Shown piece by piece: positions 1 to 10,910 of a DNA stretch of 64,000 bases; the stretch's first letter is position 1; every line of letters starts with the position of its first letter. The DNA is taken from the NCBI RefSeq assembly GCF_029227915.1, contig NC_079875.1:2976001-3040000 (forward strand), in the 5' to 3' direction. The position numbers and the translations under genes are program-made. The notes beneath the pieces were generated by a model that was not told the DNA's origin, did no database searches, and worked only from the letters and a program-made list of their open reading frames with translations. The stretch comes from Hydractinia symbiolongicarpus. Taxonomy: Eukaryota; Cnidaria; Hydrozoa; Anthoathecata; Hydractiniidae.

Positions 1-565
1 AATTAAGCCCCACAGTCAGTCGTTTCACGGTTGAAAGCGTTGCAACTTAGTAATATCAGAAAAATATCGCTAAGTACATGTTGTTACGAATATGTGACGC
101 AACCGTTTTAACTCAAACGGACTGATAGGGATAGAAATTTATTGAAATGTTATTTTCGAAACTGTCTCTATTTCTACACACGCGCTAACGGCTAGGATTG
201 GTCCCACAGTACAAATTGACTTAATTATCTAAGTTTTTAAACAAAGCGCTGCCACAGCGCGCTGTGTAACTGCTGAGGTCAAGCAATCATGTCAAATTAA
301 GAAGAATCTTATTTCTTGCAGTCAAATTGGCTCATTTATCACATTGATAAGGTCAAAGTCCAAAATCCTTTCAATTAAGCCCCACAGTCAACCGTTTCAC
401 TGTTAAAAGCGATGCGACCTAGCAATATCAGAAACATATCGCTGAATACTTGTTGGTACGAATATGTGACGCAACCGTTTTAACTCAAACGGACTGATAG
501 CGTTAGAAATTTAATGAAATGTAATTTTTGAAACTGTCTTTATTTGTACACACGCGCTAACGGCT
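1..565 (+). repeat. Array edge segment, copy of ~5,377-5,940
   Basis: The first 1.5 units (starts at 11 and 383) match 5,377 to about 5,940 at an offset of 5,376 bp. Both share the variants ACGGTTGAAAGCGTTG, a TAGGGATAG block and TGTACACACGCG. Agreement ends near 560, where this copy has GATTGGTCCC and the other has GATTGCTCCC, followed by different downstream types. The window edge cuts the segment, so the left extent of the duplication is unknown. The unit starting at 383 leads into the four-unit block that follows. Confidence 0.8.
246..266. repeat. Overlapping GC-rich dyads: GCGCTG-CCA-CAGCGC and CACAGCGCGCTGTG
   Basis: GCGCTG at 246-251 and CAGCGC at 255-260 are reverse complements around CCA. 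CACAGCGCGCTGTG at 253-266 is a perfect 14-bp palindrome overlapping it, so this strand can fold in two exclusive ways. Units with CAGCGCGCTGTG occur near 5,260, 5,630, 7,155, 9,776, 14,036, 17,926, 21,062 and 25,586; most others have CAGCGCCCTGTG with one mismatch. It is the most dyad-rich site of the unit, lying at about +235 to +255. Confidence 0.85.
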
Positions 566-3500
566 AGGATTGGTCCCACAGTAAAAAATGACTTGTTTAT
601 CTAAGTTTTTATATAAAGCGCTACCATAGCGCCCAGTGTAATCGCTGAGTTCCAGCAATCAAGTCAAGTTAAGAATAATGTTATTTCTTGGAGTCCAATT
701 GTGTCATTTATCTCATTCATAAAGACAAAGTCCAAAATCAGTTCAATTAAGTCTCACAGCCAATCGTTTCACTGTTAAAAGCGCTGCAAGCTAGTAATGT
801 CAGTAAAATATCGCTAAATACATGTTGGTACGAATATGTGACGAAAGCGTTGTACCTGAAACGGACTGATACCGTTAGAAAATCAATGAAATTTAGTTTT
901 GGAAACTGTCTCTATTTTCACGGGGCGCGCTAAGGGCTCGGATTGGTCCCACAGTAAAAAATGACTTGTTTATCTAAGTTTTTATATAAAGCGCTACCAT
1001 AGCGCCCAGTGTAATCGCTGAGTTCCAGCAATCAAGTCAAGTTAAGAATAATGTTATTTCTTGGAGTCCAATTGTGTCATTTATTACATTTATAAGGTGA
1101 AAGTCCAAGATCAGTTCAATTAAGTCCCACAGGTAATCGTTTCACTGGTAAAAGCGATGCAACCTAGTAATATCAGAAAAATATCGCTAAATACATGTTG
1201 GTACGAATATGTGACGCAACCGTTGAAACTCAAACGGACTGATACCGCTAGAAAGTCATTGATATATAGTTTTTGAAACTGTCTCTATTTCCTCAGCGCG
1301 CGCTAAAGGCTAGGATTGGTCCCACAATAAGGAATGACTTTTTTATCTAACTTTTTAAATAAGGCGCTGCCATAGCGCCCAGGGTAATCGCTAAGTTCCA
1401 GCAATCAAGTCAAGTTAAGAATAATGTTATTTCTTGGAGTCCAATTGTGTCATTTATTACATTTATAAGGTGACAGTCCAAGATCAGTACAATTAAGTCT
1501 CACAGTCAATGCTTTCACTGGTAAAAGCGATGGAACCTAGTAATATCAGAAACATATCGCTAAATACATGTTGGTACCAATATGTGACGCCGCCGTTGAA
1601 ACTCAAACGGACTGATGCTGTTAGAAAGTCATTGAAATGTAGTTTTGAAAACTGTCTCTATTTTCTCAGCGCGAGCTAACGGCTAGGATTGGTCCCACAG
1701 TAACAAATGACTTATTTATCTAAATTTTTAAATGAAGCGCTACCACAACGGCCAGTGTAATCGCTGAGATACAGCAATCATGTCAAATTAAGAAGAATGT
1801 TATTTTTTAGAGTCCAATTGTGTCATTTATCTCATTCATAAAGACAAAGTCCAAAATCAGTTCAATTAAGTCTCACAGCCAATCGTTTCACTGTTAAAAG
1901 CGCTGCAAGCTAGTAATGTCAGTAAAATATCGCTAAATACATGTTGGTACGAATATGTGACGCAAGCGTTGTACCTGAAACGGACTGATACCGTTAGAAA
2001 ATCAATGAAATTTAGTTTTGGAAACTGTCTCTAATTTCACGGGGCGCGCTAACGGCTCGGATTGGTCCCACAGTAAAAAATGACTTGTTTATCTAAGTTT
2101 TTATATAAAGCGCTACCATAGCGCCCAGTGTAATCGCTGAGTTCCAGCAATCAAGTCAAGTTAAGAATAATGTTATTTCTTGGAGTCCAATTGTGTCATT
2201 TATCTCATTCATAAAGACAAAGTCCAAAGTCAGTTCAATTAAGTCTCACAGCCAATCGTTTCACTGTTAAAAGCGCTGCAAGCTAGTAATGTCAGTAAAA
2301 TATCGCTAAATACATGTTGGTACGAATATGTGACGCAAGCTTTGAAACTCAAACGGACTAATGACGTTAGAAATTCAATGAAATTTAGTTTTGGAAACTG
2401 TCTCTATTTTCACGGGGCGCGCCAACGGCTCGGATTGGTCCCACAGTAAAAAATGACTTGTTTATCTAAGTTTTTATATAAAGCGCTACCATAGCGCCCA
2501 GTGTAATCGCTGAGTTCCAGCATTCAAGTCAAGTTAAGAATAATGTTCTTTCTTGGAGTCCAATTGTGTCATTTATTACATTTATAAGGTGAAAGTCCAA
2601 GATCAGTTCAATTAAGTCCCACAGTCAATCGTTTCACTGGTAAAAGCGATGCAACCTAGTAATATCAGAAAAATATCGCTAAATACATGTTGGTACGAAT
2701 ATGTGACGCAACCGTTGAAACTCAAACGGACTGATACCGCTAGAAAGTCATTGATATATAGTTTTTGAAACTGTCTCTATTTCCTCAGCCCGCGCTAAAG
2801 GCTAGGATTGGTCCCACAATAAGGAATGACTTTTTTATCTAACTTTTTAAATAAGGCGCTGCCATAGCGCCCAGGGTAATCGCTAAGTTCCAGCAATCAA
2901 GTCAAGTTAAGAATAATGTTATTTCTTGGAGTCCAATTGTGTCATTTATTACATTTATAAGGTGACAGTCCAAGATCAGTACAATTAAGTCTCACAGTCA
3001 ATGCTTTCACTGGTAAAAGCGATGGAACCTAGTAATATCAGAAACATATCGCTAAATACATGTTGGTACCAATATGTGACGCCGCCGTTGAAACTCAAAC
3101 GGACTGATGCTGTTAGAAAGTCATTGAAATGTAGTTTTGAAAACTGTCTCTATTTTCTCAGCGCGAGCTAACGGCTAGGATTGGTCCCACAGTAACAAAT
3201 GACTTATTTATCTAAATTTTTAAATAAAGCGCTACCACAATGGCCAGTGTAATCGCTGAGATACAGCAATCATGTCAAATTAAGAAGAATGTTATTTTTT
3301 AGAGTCCAATTGTGTCATTTATCTCATTCATAAAGACAAAGTCCAAAATCAGTTCAATTAACTCTCACAGCCAATCGTTTCACTGTTAAAAGCGCTGCAA
3401 GCTAGTAATATCAGAAAAATATCGCTAAATACATGTTGGTACGAATATGTGACGCAACCGTTGAAACTCAAACGGACTGATACCGCTAGAAAGTCATTGA

Positions 3501-4112
3501 TATATAGTTTTTGAAACTGTCTCTATTTCCTCAGCGCGCGCTAAAGGCTAGGATTGGTCCCACAATAAGGAATGACTTTTTTATCTAAATTTTTAAATGA
3601 AACGCTACCACAGCCCCCAGTGTAATCGCTGAGATACAGCAATCATGTCAAATTAAGAAGAATGTTATTTTTAGAGTCCAATTGTGTCATTTATCTCATT
3701 GATAAAGTCAAAGTCCAAAATCAGTTCAATTAAGTCTCACAGTCAATGGTTTCACTGCTAAAAGCGATGCAACCTAGTAATATCAGAAAAATATCGCTAA
3801 ATACATGTTGGTACGAATATGTGACGCAACCGTTGAAACTCAAACGGACTGACACAGCTAGAAGATCATTAAAATATAGTTTTTGAAACTGTGTCTATTT
3901 CCTCAGCGGGCGCTAACGGCTAGGATTGGTCCCACAATATGAAATGACTTTTTTTTATCTAAATTCTTAAATGAAACGCTACCACAGCGCCCAGTGTAAT
4001 CGCTGAGATACAGCAATCATGTCAAATTAAAAAGATTGTTATTTTTTAGAGTCCAATTGTGTCATTTCTCTCATTGATAAAGTCAAAGTCCAAAATCAGT
4101 TCAATTAAGTCT
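566..4112 (+). repeat. S-type units with a four-monomer (1,492 bp) sub-repeat
   Basis: Unit starts are 755, 1128, 1501, 1874, 2247, 2620, 2993, 3366 and 3738, all standard length. The stretch from about 890 to 1,920 recurs at about 2,382 to 3,412, an offset of 1,492 bp or four units. Diagnostic shared variants are CACGGGGCGCGC near 915 and 2,410, CACTGGTAAAAGCGATGG near 1,516 and 3,008, and CCGCCGTTGAAAC near 1,600 and 3,090. This region is the source-like copy for the later blocks at 10.9-14.7 kb and 14.7-16.6 kb. Which copy is ancestral cannot be decided without an outgroup. Confidence 0.8.
618..632. repeat. Variant dyad GCGCTA-CCA-TAGCGC
   Basis: At the same place in the unit as the GCGCTG-CCA-CAGCGC dyad, this unit has GCGCTA and TAGCGC. 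Both arms differ at the matching base, so pairing is kept. The same paired form occurs near 977, 2,111, 2,485, 11,266, 15,147 and 46,450. Many other units have GCGCTA with CAGCGC, which is not paired at that base, so conservation of pairing is not strict. Confidence 0.8.
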
Positions 4113-4608
4113 CACAGTCAATGGTTTCACTGCTAAAAGCGATGCAACCTAGTAATATCAGAAAAATATCGTTAAATACATGTTGGTACCAATATGTGAC
4201 GTCGCCGTTAAAACTCAAACGGACTGATGCCGTTAGAAAGTCATTGAAATGTAGTTTTGAAAACTGTCTCTATATTCTCAGCGCGCGCAAAGGTCTAGGA
4301 TTGGTCACACAGTAAAAAATGACTTAATTATCTAAATTTTTGAATGAAACGCTGCCACAGAAGTCAATGAAATGTAGTTTTGAAAACTGTCTCTATTTTC
4401 TCAGCGCGTGCTAACGGCTAGGTTTGGTCCCACAGAAACAAATGACTTACTTATCTAAAATTTTAAATGAAACGCCACCACAGCGCCCTGTGTAATCGCT
4501 GAGTTCTAGCAATCATGTCAAATTAAGAAGAATGTTATTTTTTAGAGTCCAATTGTGTCATTTATCTCATTTATAAAGACAAAGTCCATAATCAGTTCTA
4601 TCAAGTCT
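4113..4608 (+). repeat. XL monomer (496 bp) with 123-bp partial duplication, copy 1
   Basis: This unit is 123 bp longer than standard. The segment starting AGTCATTGAAATG at 4,239 recurs as AGTCAATGAAATG at 4,362, so the second third of the unit is partly duplicated in tandem. The junction, just after CTGCCACAG at 4,360, has short homology (CAGAAGTC against TAGAAAGTC), consistent with slippage or microhomology-mediated duplication. The same structure, with the same junction, occurs at 12,892, 16,779, 19,917, 27,607, 47,735 and 50,126, so it arose once and was spread by amplification. A change of ATC to ATG near the unit start creates a spurious 64-codon frame here. Confidence 0.9.
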
Positions 4609-5013
4609 CACAGTCAATCGTTTCACTGTTAAAAGCGGTGCAAGCTAGTAATGTCAGTAAAATATCGCTAAATACATGTTGGTGCGAATATGTGACGCAA
4701 GCTTTGAAACTCAAACGGACTAATGACGTTAGAAATTCAATGAAATGTAGCTTTTGAAACTGTCTCTATTTTCTCAGTGCGCGCTAACGGCTAGGATTAG
4801 TCTCACAGTAAGAAATGACTTATTAATCTAAATTCTTAAATGAAGTGCTACTATTTATCTAAATTTTTAATTATAGCGTTACCACAGCGCCCAATTTAAT
4901 CGCTGAGTTCCAGCAATCAAGTCTAATTAAGAAAAATTTTTATTTCTTGGAGTCCAATTGTGTCATTTATCTGATTTGTAAGGTCAATGTCCAAAATCAG
5001 TTCAATTAAGTCC
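4609..5013 (+). repeat. L monomer (405 bp) with 31-bp tandem duplication; type specimen of 25
   Basis: This unit is 31 bp longer than standard. ATCTAAATT occurs at 4,826 and again at 4,857, with AAGTGCTACT between, so the AT-rich middle tract is duplicated in tandem. The same insertion marks 25 units, starting at 4609, 6504, 8756, 13388, 17275, 20413, 22665, 24561, 26457, 28475, 29998, 30775, 32298, 33075, 39444, 40221, 46587, 48603, 50994, 52144, 53667, 54817, 56340, 57490 and 59013. The insertion is shared by left and right halves, so it is old. L units are absent from 33,479-39,443, 40,624-46,586 and 59,416 to the end. Confidence 0.9.
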
Positions 5014-7281
5014 CACAGTCAGTCGTTTCACGGTTGAAAGCGTTGCAACTTAGTAATGTCAGAAAAATATCGCTAAGTACATGTTGCTACGAATATGTGA
5101 GGCAACCGTTGTTACTCAAACGGACTGATACCGTCAGAAAGTCCATGAAATATAGTTATTAAATCTGTCTCTATTTCTTCAGCGCGCACTAACGGCTAGG
5201 ATTGGTCCCACAGTACAAATTGACTTAATTATCTAAGTTTTTAAACAAAGCGCTGCCACAGCGCGCTGTGTAACTGCTGAGGTCAAGCAATCATGTCAAA
5301 TTAAGAAGAATGTTATTTCTTGCAGTCCAATTGGCTCATTTTTCACATTGATAAGGTCAAAGTCCAAAATCCTTTCAATTAAGCCCCACAGTCAGTCGTT
5401 TCACGGTTGAAAGCGTTGCAACTTAGTAATGTCAGAAAAATATCGCTAAGTACATGTTGTTACGAATATGTGACGCAACCGTTTTAACTCAAACGGACTG
5501 ATAGGGATAGAAATTTATTGAAATGTTATTTTCGAAACTGTCTCTATTTCTACACACGCGCTAACGGCTAGGATTGGTCCCACAGTACAAATTGACTTAA
5601 TTATCTAAGTTTTTAAACAAAGCGCTGCCACAGCGCGCTGTGTAACTGCTGAGGTCAAGCAATCATGTCAAATTAAGAAGAATGTTATTTCTTGCAGTCC
5701 AATTGGCTCATTTATCACATTGATAAGGTCAAAGTCCAAAATCCTTTCAATTAAGCCCCACAGTCAACCGTTTCACTGTTAAAAGCGATGCGACCTAGCA
5801 ATATCAGAAAGATATCGCTGAATACTTGTTGGTACGAATATGTGACGCAACCGTTTTAACTCAAACGGACTGATAGCGTTAGAAATTTATTGAAATGTAA
5901 TTTTTGAAACTGTCTTTATTTGTACACACGCGCTAACGGCTAGGATTGCTCCCACAGTAAAAAATGACTTATTTATCTAAAGTTTTGAATGAAACGCTAC
6001 CACAGCGCCCAGTGTAATCGCTGAGTTCCAGCATTCAAGTCAAATTAAGACGAATGTTATTTTTTGAAGTCCAATTGTGTCATTTATCTCATTTATAAAG
6101 TCAAAGTCCAAAATCAGGTCAATTAAGTCTCACAGTCAATCGTTTCACTGTTAAAAGCGGTGCAAGCTAAGAATGTCAGAAAAATATCGCTAAATACTTG
6201 TTGGTACGAATATGAGACGCAAGCGTTGTACCTGAAACAGACTGATACCATTAGGAAGTCAATGAAATGTAGTTTTGGAAACTGTGTCTATTTTCTCAGC
6301 GCGCGGTAACGGCTAGGAATGGTCCCACAGTAGCAAATGACTTATTTATCTACATTTTTAAATGAAACGCTACCACAGCGCCCAGTGTAATCGCTGAGAT
6401 ACAGCAATCATGTCAAATTAAGAAGAATGTTATTTTTTAGAGTTTAATTGTGTCATTTATCTCATTTATAAAGACAAATTCCATAATCAGTTCAATCAAG
6501 TCTCACAGTCAATCGTTTCACTGTTAAAAGCGGTGCAAGCTAGTAATGTCAGTAAAATATCGCTAAATACATGTTGGTACGAATATGTGATGCAAGCTTT
6601 GAAACTCAAACGTACTAATGACGTTAGAAATTCAATGAAATGTAGCTTTTGAAACTGTCTCTATTTTCTCAGTGCGCGCTAACGGCTAGGATTAGTCTCA
6701 CAGTAAGAAATGACTTATTAATCTAAATTCTTAAATGAAGTGCTACTATTTATCTAAATTTTTAATTATAGCGTTACCACAGCGCCCAATTTAATCGCTG
6801 AGTTCCAGCAATCAAGTCTAATTAAGAAAATTTTTTATTTCTTGGAGTCCAATTGTGTCATTTATCTGATTTGTAAGGTCAATGTCCAAAATCAGTTCAA
6901 TTAAGTCCCACAGTCAGTCGTTTCACGGTTGAAAGCGTTGCAACTTAGTAATGTCAGAAAAATATCACTAAGTACATGTTGCTACGAATATGTGAGGCAA
7001 CCGTTGTTACTCAAACGGACTGATACCGTCAGAAAGTCCATGAAATATAGTTATTAAATCTGTCTCTATTTCTTCAGCGCGCACTAACGGCTAGGATTGG
7101 TCCCACAGTACAAATTGACTTAATTATCTAAGTTTTTAAACAAAGCGCTGCCACAGCGCGCTGTGTAACTGCTGAGGTCAAGCAATCATGTCAAATTAAG
7201 AAGAATGTTATTTCTTGCAGTCCAATTGGCTCATTTATCACATTGATAAGGTCAAAGTCCAAAATCCTTTCAATTAAGCCC

Positions 7282-7637
7282 CACAGTCAACCGTTTCACT
7301 GTTAAAAGCGATGCGAATACTTGTTGGTACGAATATGTGACGCAACCGTTTTAACTCAAACGGACTGATAGCGTTAGAAAGTTATTGAAATGTAATTTTT
7401 GAAACTGTCTTTATTTGTACACACGCGCTAACGGCTAGGATTGCTCCTACAGTAAAAAATGACTTATTTATCTAAAGTTTTGAATGAAACGCTACCACAG
7501 CGCCCAGTGTAATCGCTGAGTTCCAGCATTCAAGTCAAATTAAGAGAAATGTTTTTTTTTGAAGTCCAATTGTGTCATTTATCTCATTTATAAAGTCAAA
7601 GTCTGTTCTGTGAGACTTAATCTGTTCAATTAAGTCT
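7282..7637 (+). repeat. Short monomer (356 bp) with 28-bp deletion and hairpin insertion
   Basis: Two changes sit in one unit. Near 7,314 the text runs GATGCGAATACTTG where the parent type (5,759) has about 28 more bases between GATGCGA and ATACTTG. Near its end, a segment that normally reads GTCCAAAATCAG is replaced by a slightly longer one that forms a perfect inverted repeat with the start of the next unit (see 7,608-7,642). The net length is 17 bp below standard. The same double change recurs at 21,191-21,546, so it predates that duplication. Confidence 0.85.
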
Positions 7638-7642
7638 CACAG
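7608..7642. repeat. Perfect 14-bp inverted repeat with 7-nt loop
   Basis: CTGTGAGACTTAAT at 7,608-7,621 is the exact reverse complement of ATTAAGTCTCACAG at 7,629-7,642, with CTGTTCA between. The right arm is the normal, conserved unit sequence; the left arm is new. The left arm must therefore have been copied in reverse from the right arm, as happens when a replication fork switches template within a hairpin. Only this place and its duplicate at 21,517 show it. Confidence 0.92.
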
Positions 7643-8755
7643 TCAATCGTTTCACTGTTAAAGGCGATGCAAGCTAGTAATGTCTGAAAAGTATTGCTAA
7701 ATACAGGTTAGTACCAATATGAGACGCAAACGTTGTACCTGAAGTGGACTAATTCCGTTAGAAAGTCAATGAAATGGAGTCTATGTAACTGTCTTTATAT
7801 CCCCAGCGCGCGTTAACGGCTAGGATTGGTCCCACCGTAAAAAGAGTCTTATTTATCTAATTTTTTAAATAAAGCGCTGCCATAGCGCCCAGGGTAATCG
7901 CTAAGTTCCAGCAATCAAGTCAAGTTAAGAATAATGTTATTTCTTGGAGTCCAATTGTGTCATTTATTACATTTATAAGGTGACAGTCCAAGATCAGTTC
8001 AATTAAGTCCCACAGTCAATCGTTTCACTGTTAAAAGCAACGCAACCTAGGAATATGAGAAAAATATCGCTAAGTACATGTTGGTACGAATATGTGACGC
8101 AACCGTTTTAACTTAAACGGACTGATAGCGTTAGAAATTTATTGAAATGTAATTTTTGAAACTGTCTTTATTTCTACACACGCGCTAACGGCTAGGATTG
8201 CTCTCACAGTAAAAAATGACTTATTTATCTAAAGTTTTGAATGAAACGCTACCACAGCGCCCAGTGTAATCGCTGAGTTCCAGCATTCAAGTCAAAATAA
8301 GAAGAATGTTACTTCTTAGAGTACACTTGCCTCATTTGCCACATTCGTAAGGTCAAGGTCCAGAATCAGTTCAATTAAGTCCCACAGTCAATCGTTTCAC
8401 TGATAAAAGCGATGCAACCTAGTAATAGCAGAAAAATATCGCTAAGTACATGTTGGTACGAAAATGTGACGCAACTGTTGTTAGTCAAGCGGACTGATGC
8501 CGTTAGAAAGTCCATGAAATACAGTTTTTAGATCTGTCTCTATTTCTTTAGCGCACGCTAACGGCTAGGATTGGTCCCACAGTACAAATTGACTTAATTA
8601 TTTAAATCTTTAAACAAAGCGCTGCCACAGCGCCCTGTGTAACTGTTGAGGTCAAGCAATCATGTCAAATTAAGAAGAATGTTATTTCTTGGAGTCCAAT
8701 TGGCTCATTTATCACATTGATAAGGTCAAAGTCCAAAATCTTTTCAATTAAGTCC

Positions 8756-10860
8756 CACAGTCAATCATTTCACTGTTAAAAGCGATGCAACCTAGTAATA
8801 TCAGAAACATATCGCTGAATTCATGTTGGTATAAATATGAGACGCAACCGTTTTAACTCAAACGGATTGATACCGTTAGAAAGTCATTGAAATGTAGCTT
8901 TTGAAACTGTCTCTATTTCCTCAGTGCGCGCTAACGGCTAGGATTGGTCTCACAGTAAGAAATGACTTATTAATCTAAATTCTTAAATGAAGTGCTACTA
9001 TTTATCTAAATTTTTAATTATAGCGTTACCACAGCGCCCAATTTAATCGCTGTGTTCCAGCAATCAAGTCTAATTAAGAAAATTTTTTATTTCTTGGAGT
9101 CTAATTGTGTCATTTATCTGATTTATAAGGTCAATGTCCGAAATCGATTCAATTAAGTCCCACAGTCAGTCGTTTCACGGTTAAAAGCGTTGCAACTTAG
9201 TAATGTCAGAAAAATATCGCTAAGTACATGATGCTACGAATATGTGAGGCAACCGTTGTTACTCAAACGGACTGATACTGTCAGAAAGTCAATGAAATAT
9301 AGTTAATAAATCTGTCTCTATTTCTTCAGCGCGCACTAACGGCTAGGATTGGTCCCACAGTACAAATTGACTTAATTATCTAAATCTTTAAACAAAGCAC
9401 TTCCACAGCGCCCTGTGTAACTGCTCAGGTCAAGCAATTATGTCAAATTAAGAAGAATGTTATTTCGCGGAGTCCAATTGGCTCATTTATCACATTTATA
9501 AGGTCAAAGTCCAAAACCTTTTCAATTAAGTCCCACAGTCAATCGTTTCACCCTTAAAAGCGATGCAACTTGGTAATATCAGAAACATATCGCTGAATAC
9601 ATGTTGTTACGAATATGTGACGCAACCGTTTTAACTCAAACGGACTGATAGCGATAGAAATTTATTGAAATGTAATTTTTGAAACTGTCTCTATTTCTAC
9701 GCACGCGCTAACGGCTAGGATTGGTCCCACAGTACAAATTGACTTAATTATCAAAATTTTTAAACAAAGCGCTGCCACAGCGCGCTGTGTAACTGTTGAG
9801 GTCAAGCAATCATGTCAAATTAAGAAGAATGTTATTTCTTGCAGTCCAATTGGCTCATTTATCACATTGATAAGGTGAAAGTCCAAAATCCTCTCAATTA
9901 AGCCCCACAGTCAATCGCTTCACTGTTAAAAGCGATGCAACCTAGCAATATCAGAAACATATCGCTTAATACTTGTTGGTACGAATATGTGACGCAACCG
10001 TTGCAACTCAAACGGACTGATTCCGTTAGAAAGTCATTGAAATGTAGTTTTTGAATCTGTCCCTACTTCCTCGGCGCGTACTAACGGCTAGGATTGGTCC
10101 TACAGTAAGAAATTACTTATTTATCTAAATTTTTAAATAAAGCGCTACCACATTTCCCAGTGTAATCGCTGAGTTCCAGCATTCAATTCAAAATAAGAAG
10201 AATGTTACTTCTTGGCGTACACTTGCCCCATTTACCACATTCGCAAGGTCAATGTCCAAAATCAGTTAACTTAAGTCCCACAGTCAGTCGTTTCACGGTT
10301 AAAAGCGTTGCAACTTAGTAATGTCAGAAAAACATCGCTAAGTACATGTTGCTACGAATATGTGACGCAACCGTTGTCACTCAAACGGACTGATACCGTC
10401 AGAATGTCCATGAAATACAGTTTTTAGATCTGTCTCTATTTCTTTAGCGCACGCTAACGGCTAGGATTGGTCCCACAGTACAAATTGACTTAATTATTTA
10501 AATCTTTAAACAAAGCGCTGCCACAGCGCCCTGTGTAACTGTTGAGGTCAAGCAATCATGACAAATTAAGACGAATGTTATTTCTTGGAGTCCAATTGGC
10601 TCATTTATCACATTGATAAGGTCAAAGTCCAAAATCTTTTCAATTAAGTCCCACAGTCAATCATTTCACTGTTAAAAGCGATGCAACCTAGTAATATCAG
10701 AAACATATCGCTGAATTCATGTTGGTATAAATATGAGACGCAACCGTTTTAACTCAAACGGATTGATACCGTTAGAAAGTCATTGAAATGTAGCTTTTGA
10801 AACTGTCTCTATTTCCTCAGTGCGCGCTAACGGCTAGGATTGGTCTCACAGTAAGAAATG
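8756..10860 (+). repeat. Five-unit block L-S-S-S-S (1,896 bp) plus start of a second copy
   Basis: Unit starts are 8756 (L), 9161, 9534, 9906, 10279 and 10652. The next copy begins in register: text near 8,517-8,965 (CAGTTTTTAGATCTGTC, TTTAGCGCACGC, TATAAATATGAGACG) recurs near 10,413-10,860 at an offset of 1,896 bp. The second copy is cut at about 10,860, inside the AT-rich tract where the L insertion would begin, and a different unit type follows. A fuller version of the same five-unit block runs through 22,665-26,456. Confidence 0.8.
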
Positions 10861-10910
10861 ACTTATTTATCTAAATTTTTAAATAAAGCGCTACCACAAC
10901 GGCCAGTGTA
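10861..10910 (+). repeat. Junction patch matching neither flanking parent
   Basis: Left of 10,860 the sequence follows the L-type unit at 8,756. Right of about 10,911 it follows 2,133 onward at an offset of 8,778 bp. The 50 bp between match neither: they read CTACCACAACGGCCAGTG, which is the form found near 1,740 and 12,010, one to three units away in the incoming type. This suggests a conversion patch or a complex template switch rather than a simple crossover. Confidence 0.65.

Larger units (their letters stand above)
5014..8755 (+). repeat. Mixed S/L/short units; contains a five-unit (1,895 bp) partial repeat
   Basis: Unit starts are 5014, 5387, 5759, 6131, 6504 (L), 6909, 7282 (short), 7638, 8011 and 8383. 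The L unit at 4,609 and its successors recur from 6,504 at an offset of 1,895 bp (one L plus four S units). GACGTTAGAAATTCAATG, the TAGCGTTACC form and the TGCTACGAATATGTGAGG variant are shared. The second copy differs by GAAAATTTTTTATT against GAAAAATTTTTATT and by AATATCACTAAG against AATATCGCTAAG. These small tags show which copy later blocks derive from: the block at 20.7 kb carries the tags of the second copy. Confidence 0.8.

Noticed and set aside
4121-4315. 64-codon open frame, also at 12,900, 16,787 and 19,925
   Set aside because: All four are the same XL unit type in which an ATC to ATG change opens a frame. The frame is broken by stops in most other units (for example where CCGTTTTAAC or CCGTGGTAAC occurs), there is no homology I recognise, and copies are identical because of recent duplication rather than coding constraint.
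7608-7642. Rho-independent terminator
   Set aside because: The hairpin lacks a following T run, is AT-containing and is made from a rearranged satellite unit in eukaryotic DNA.
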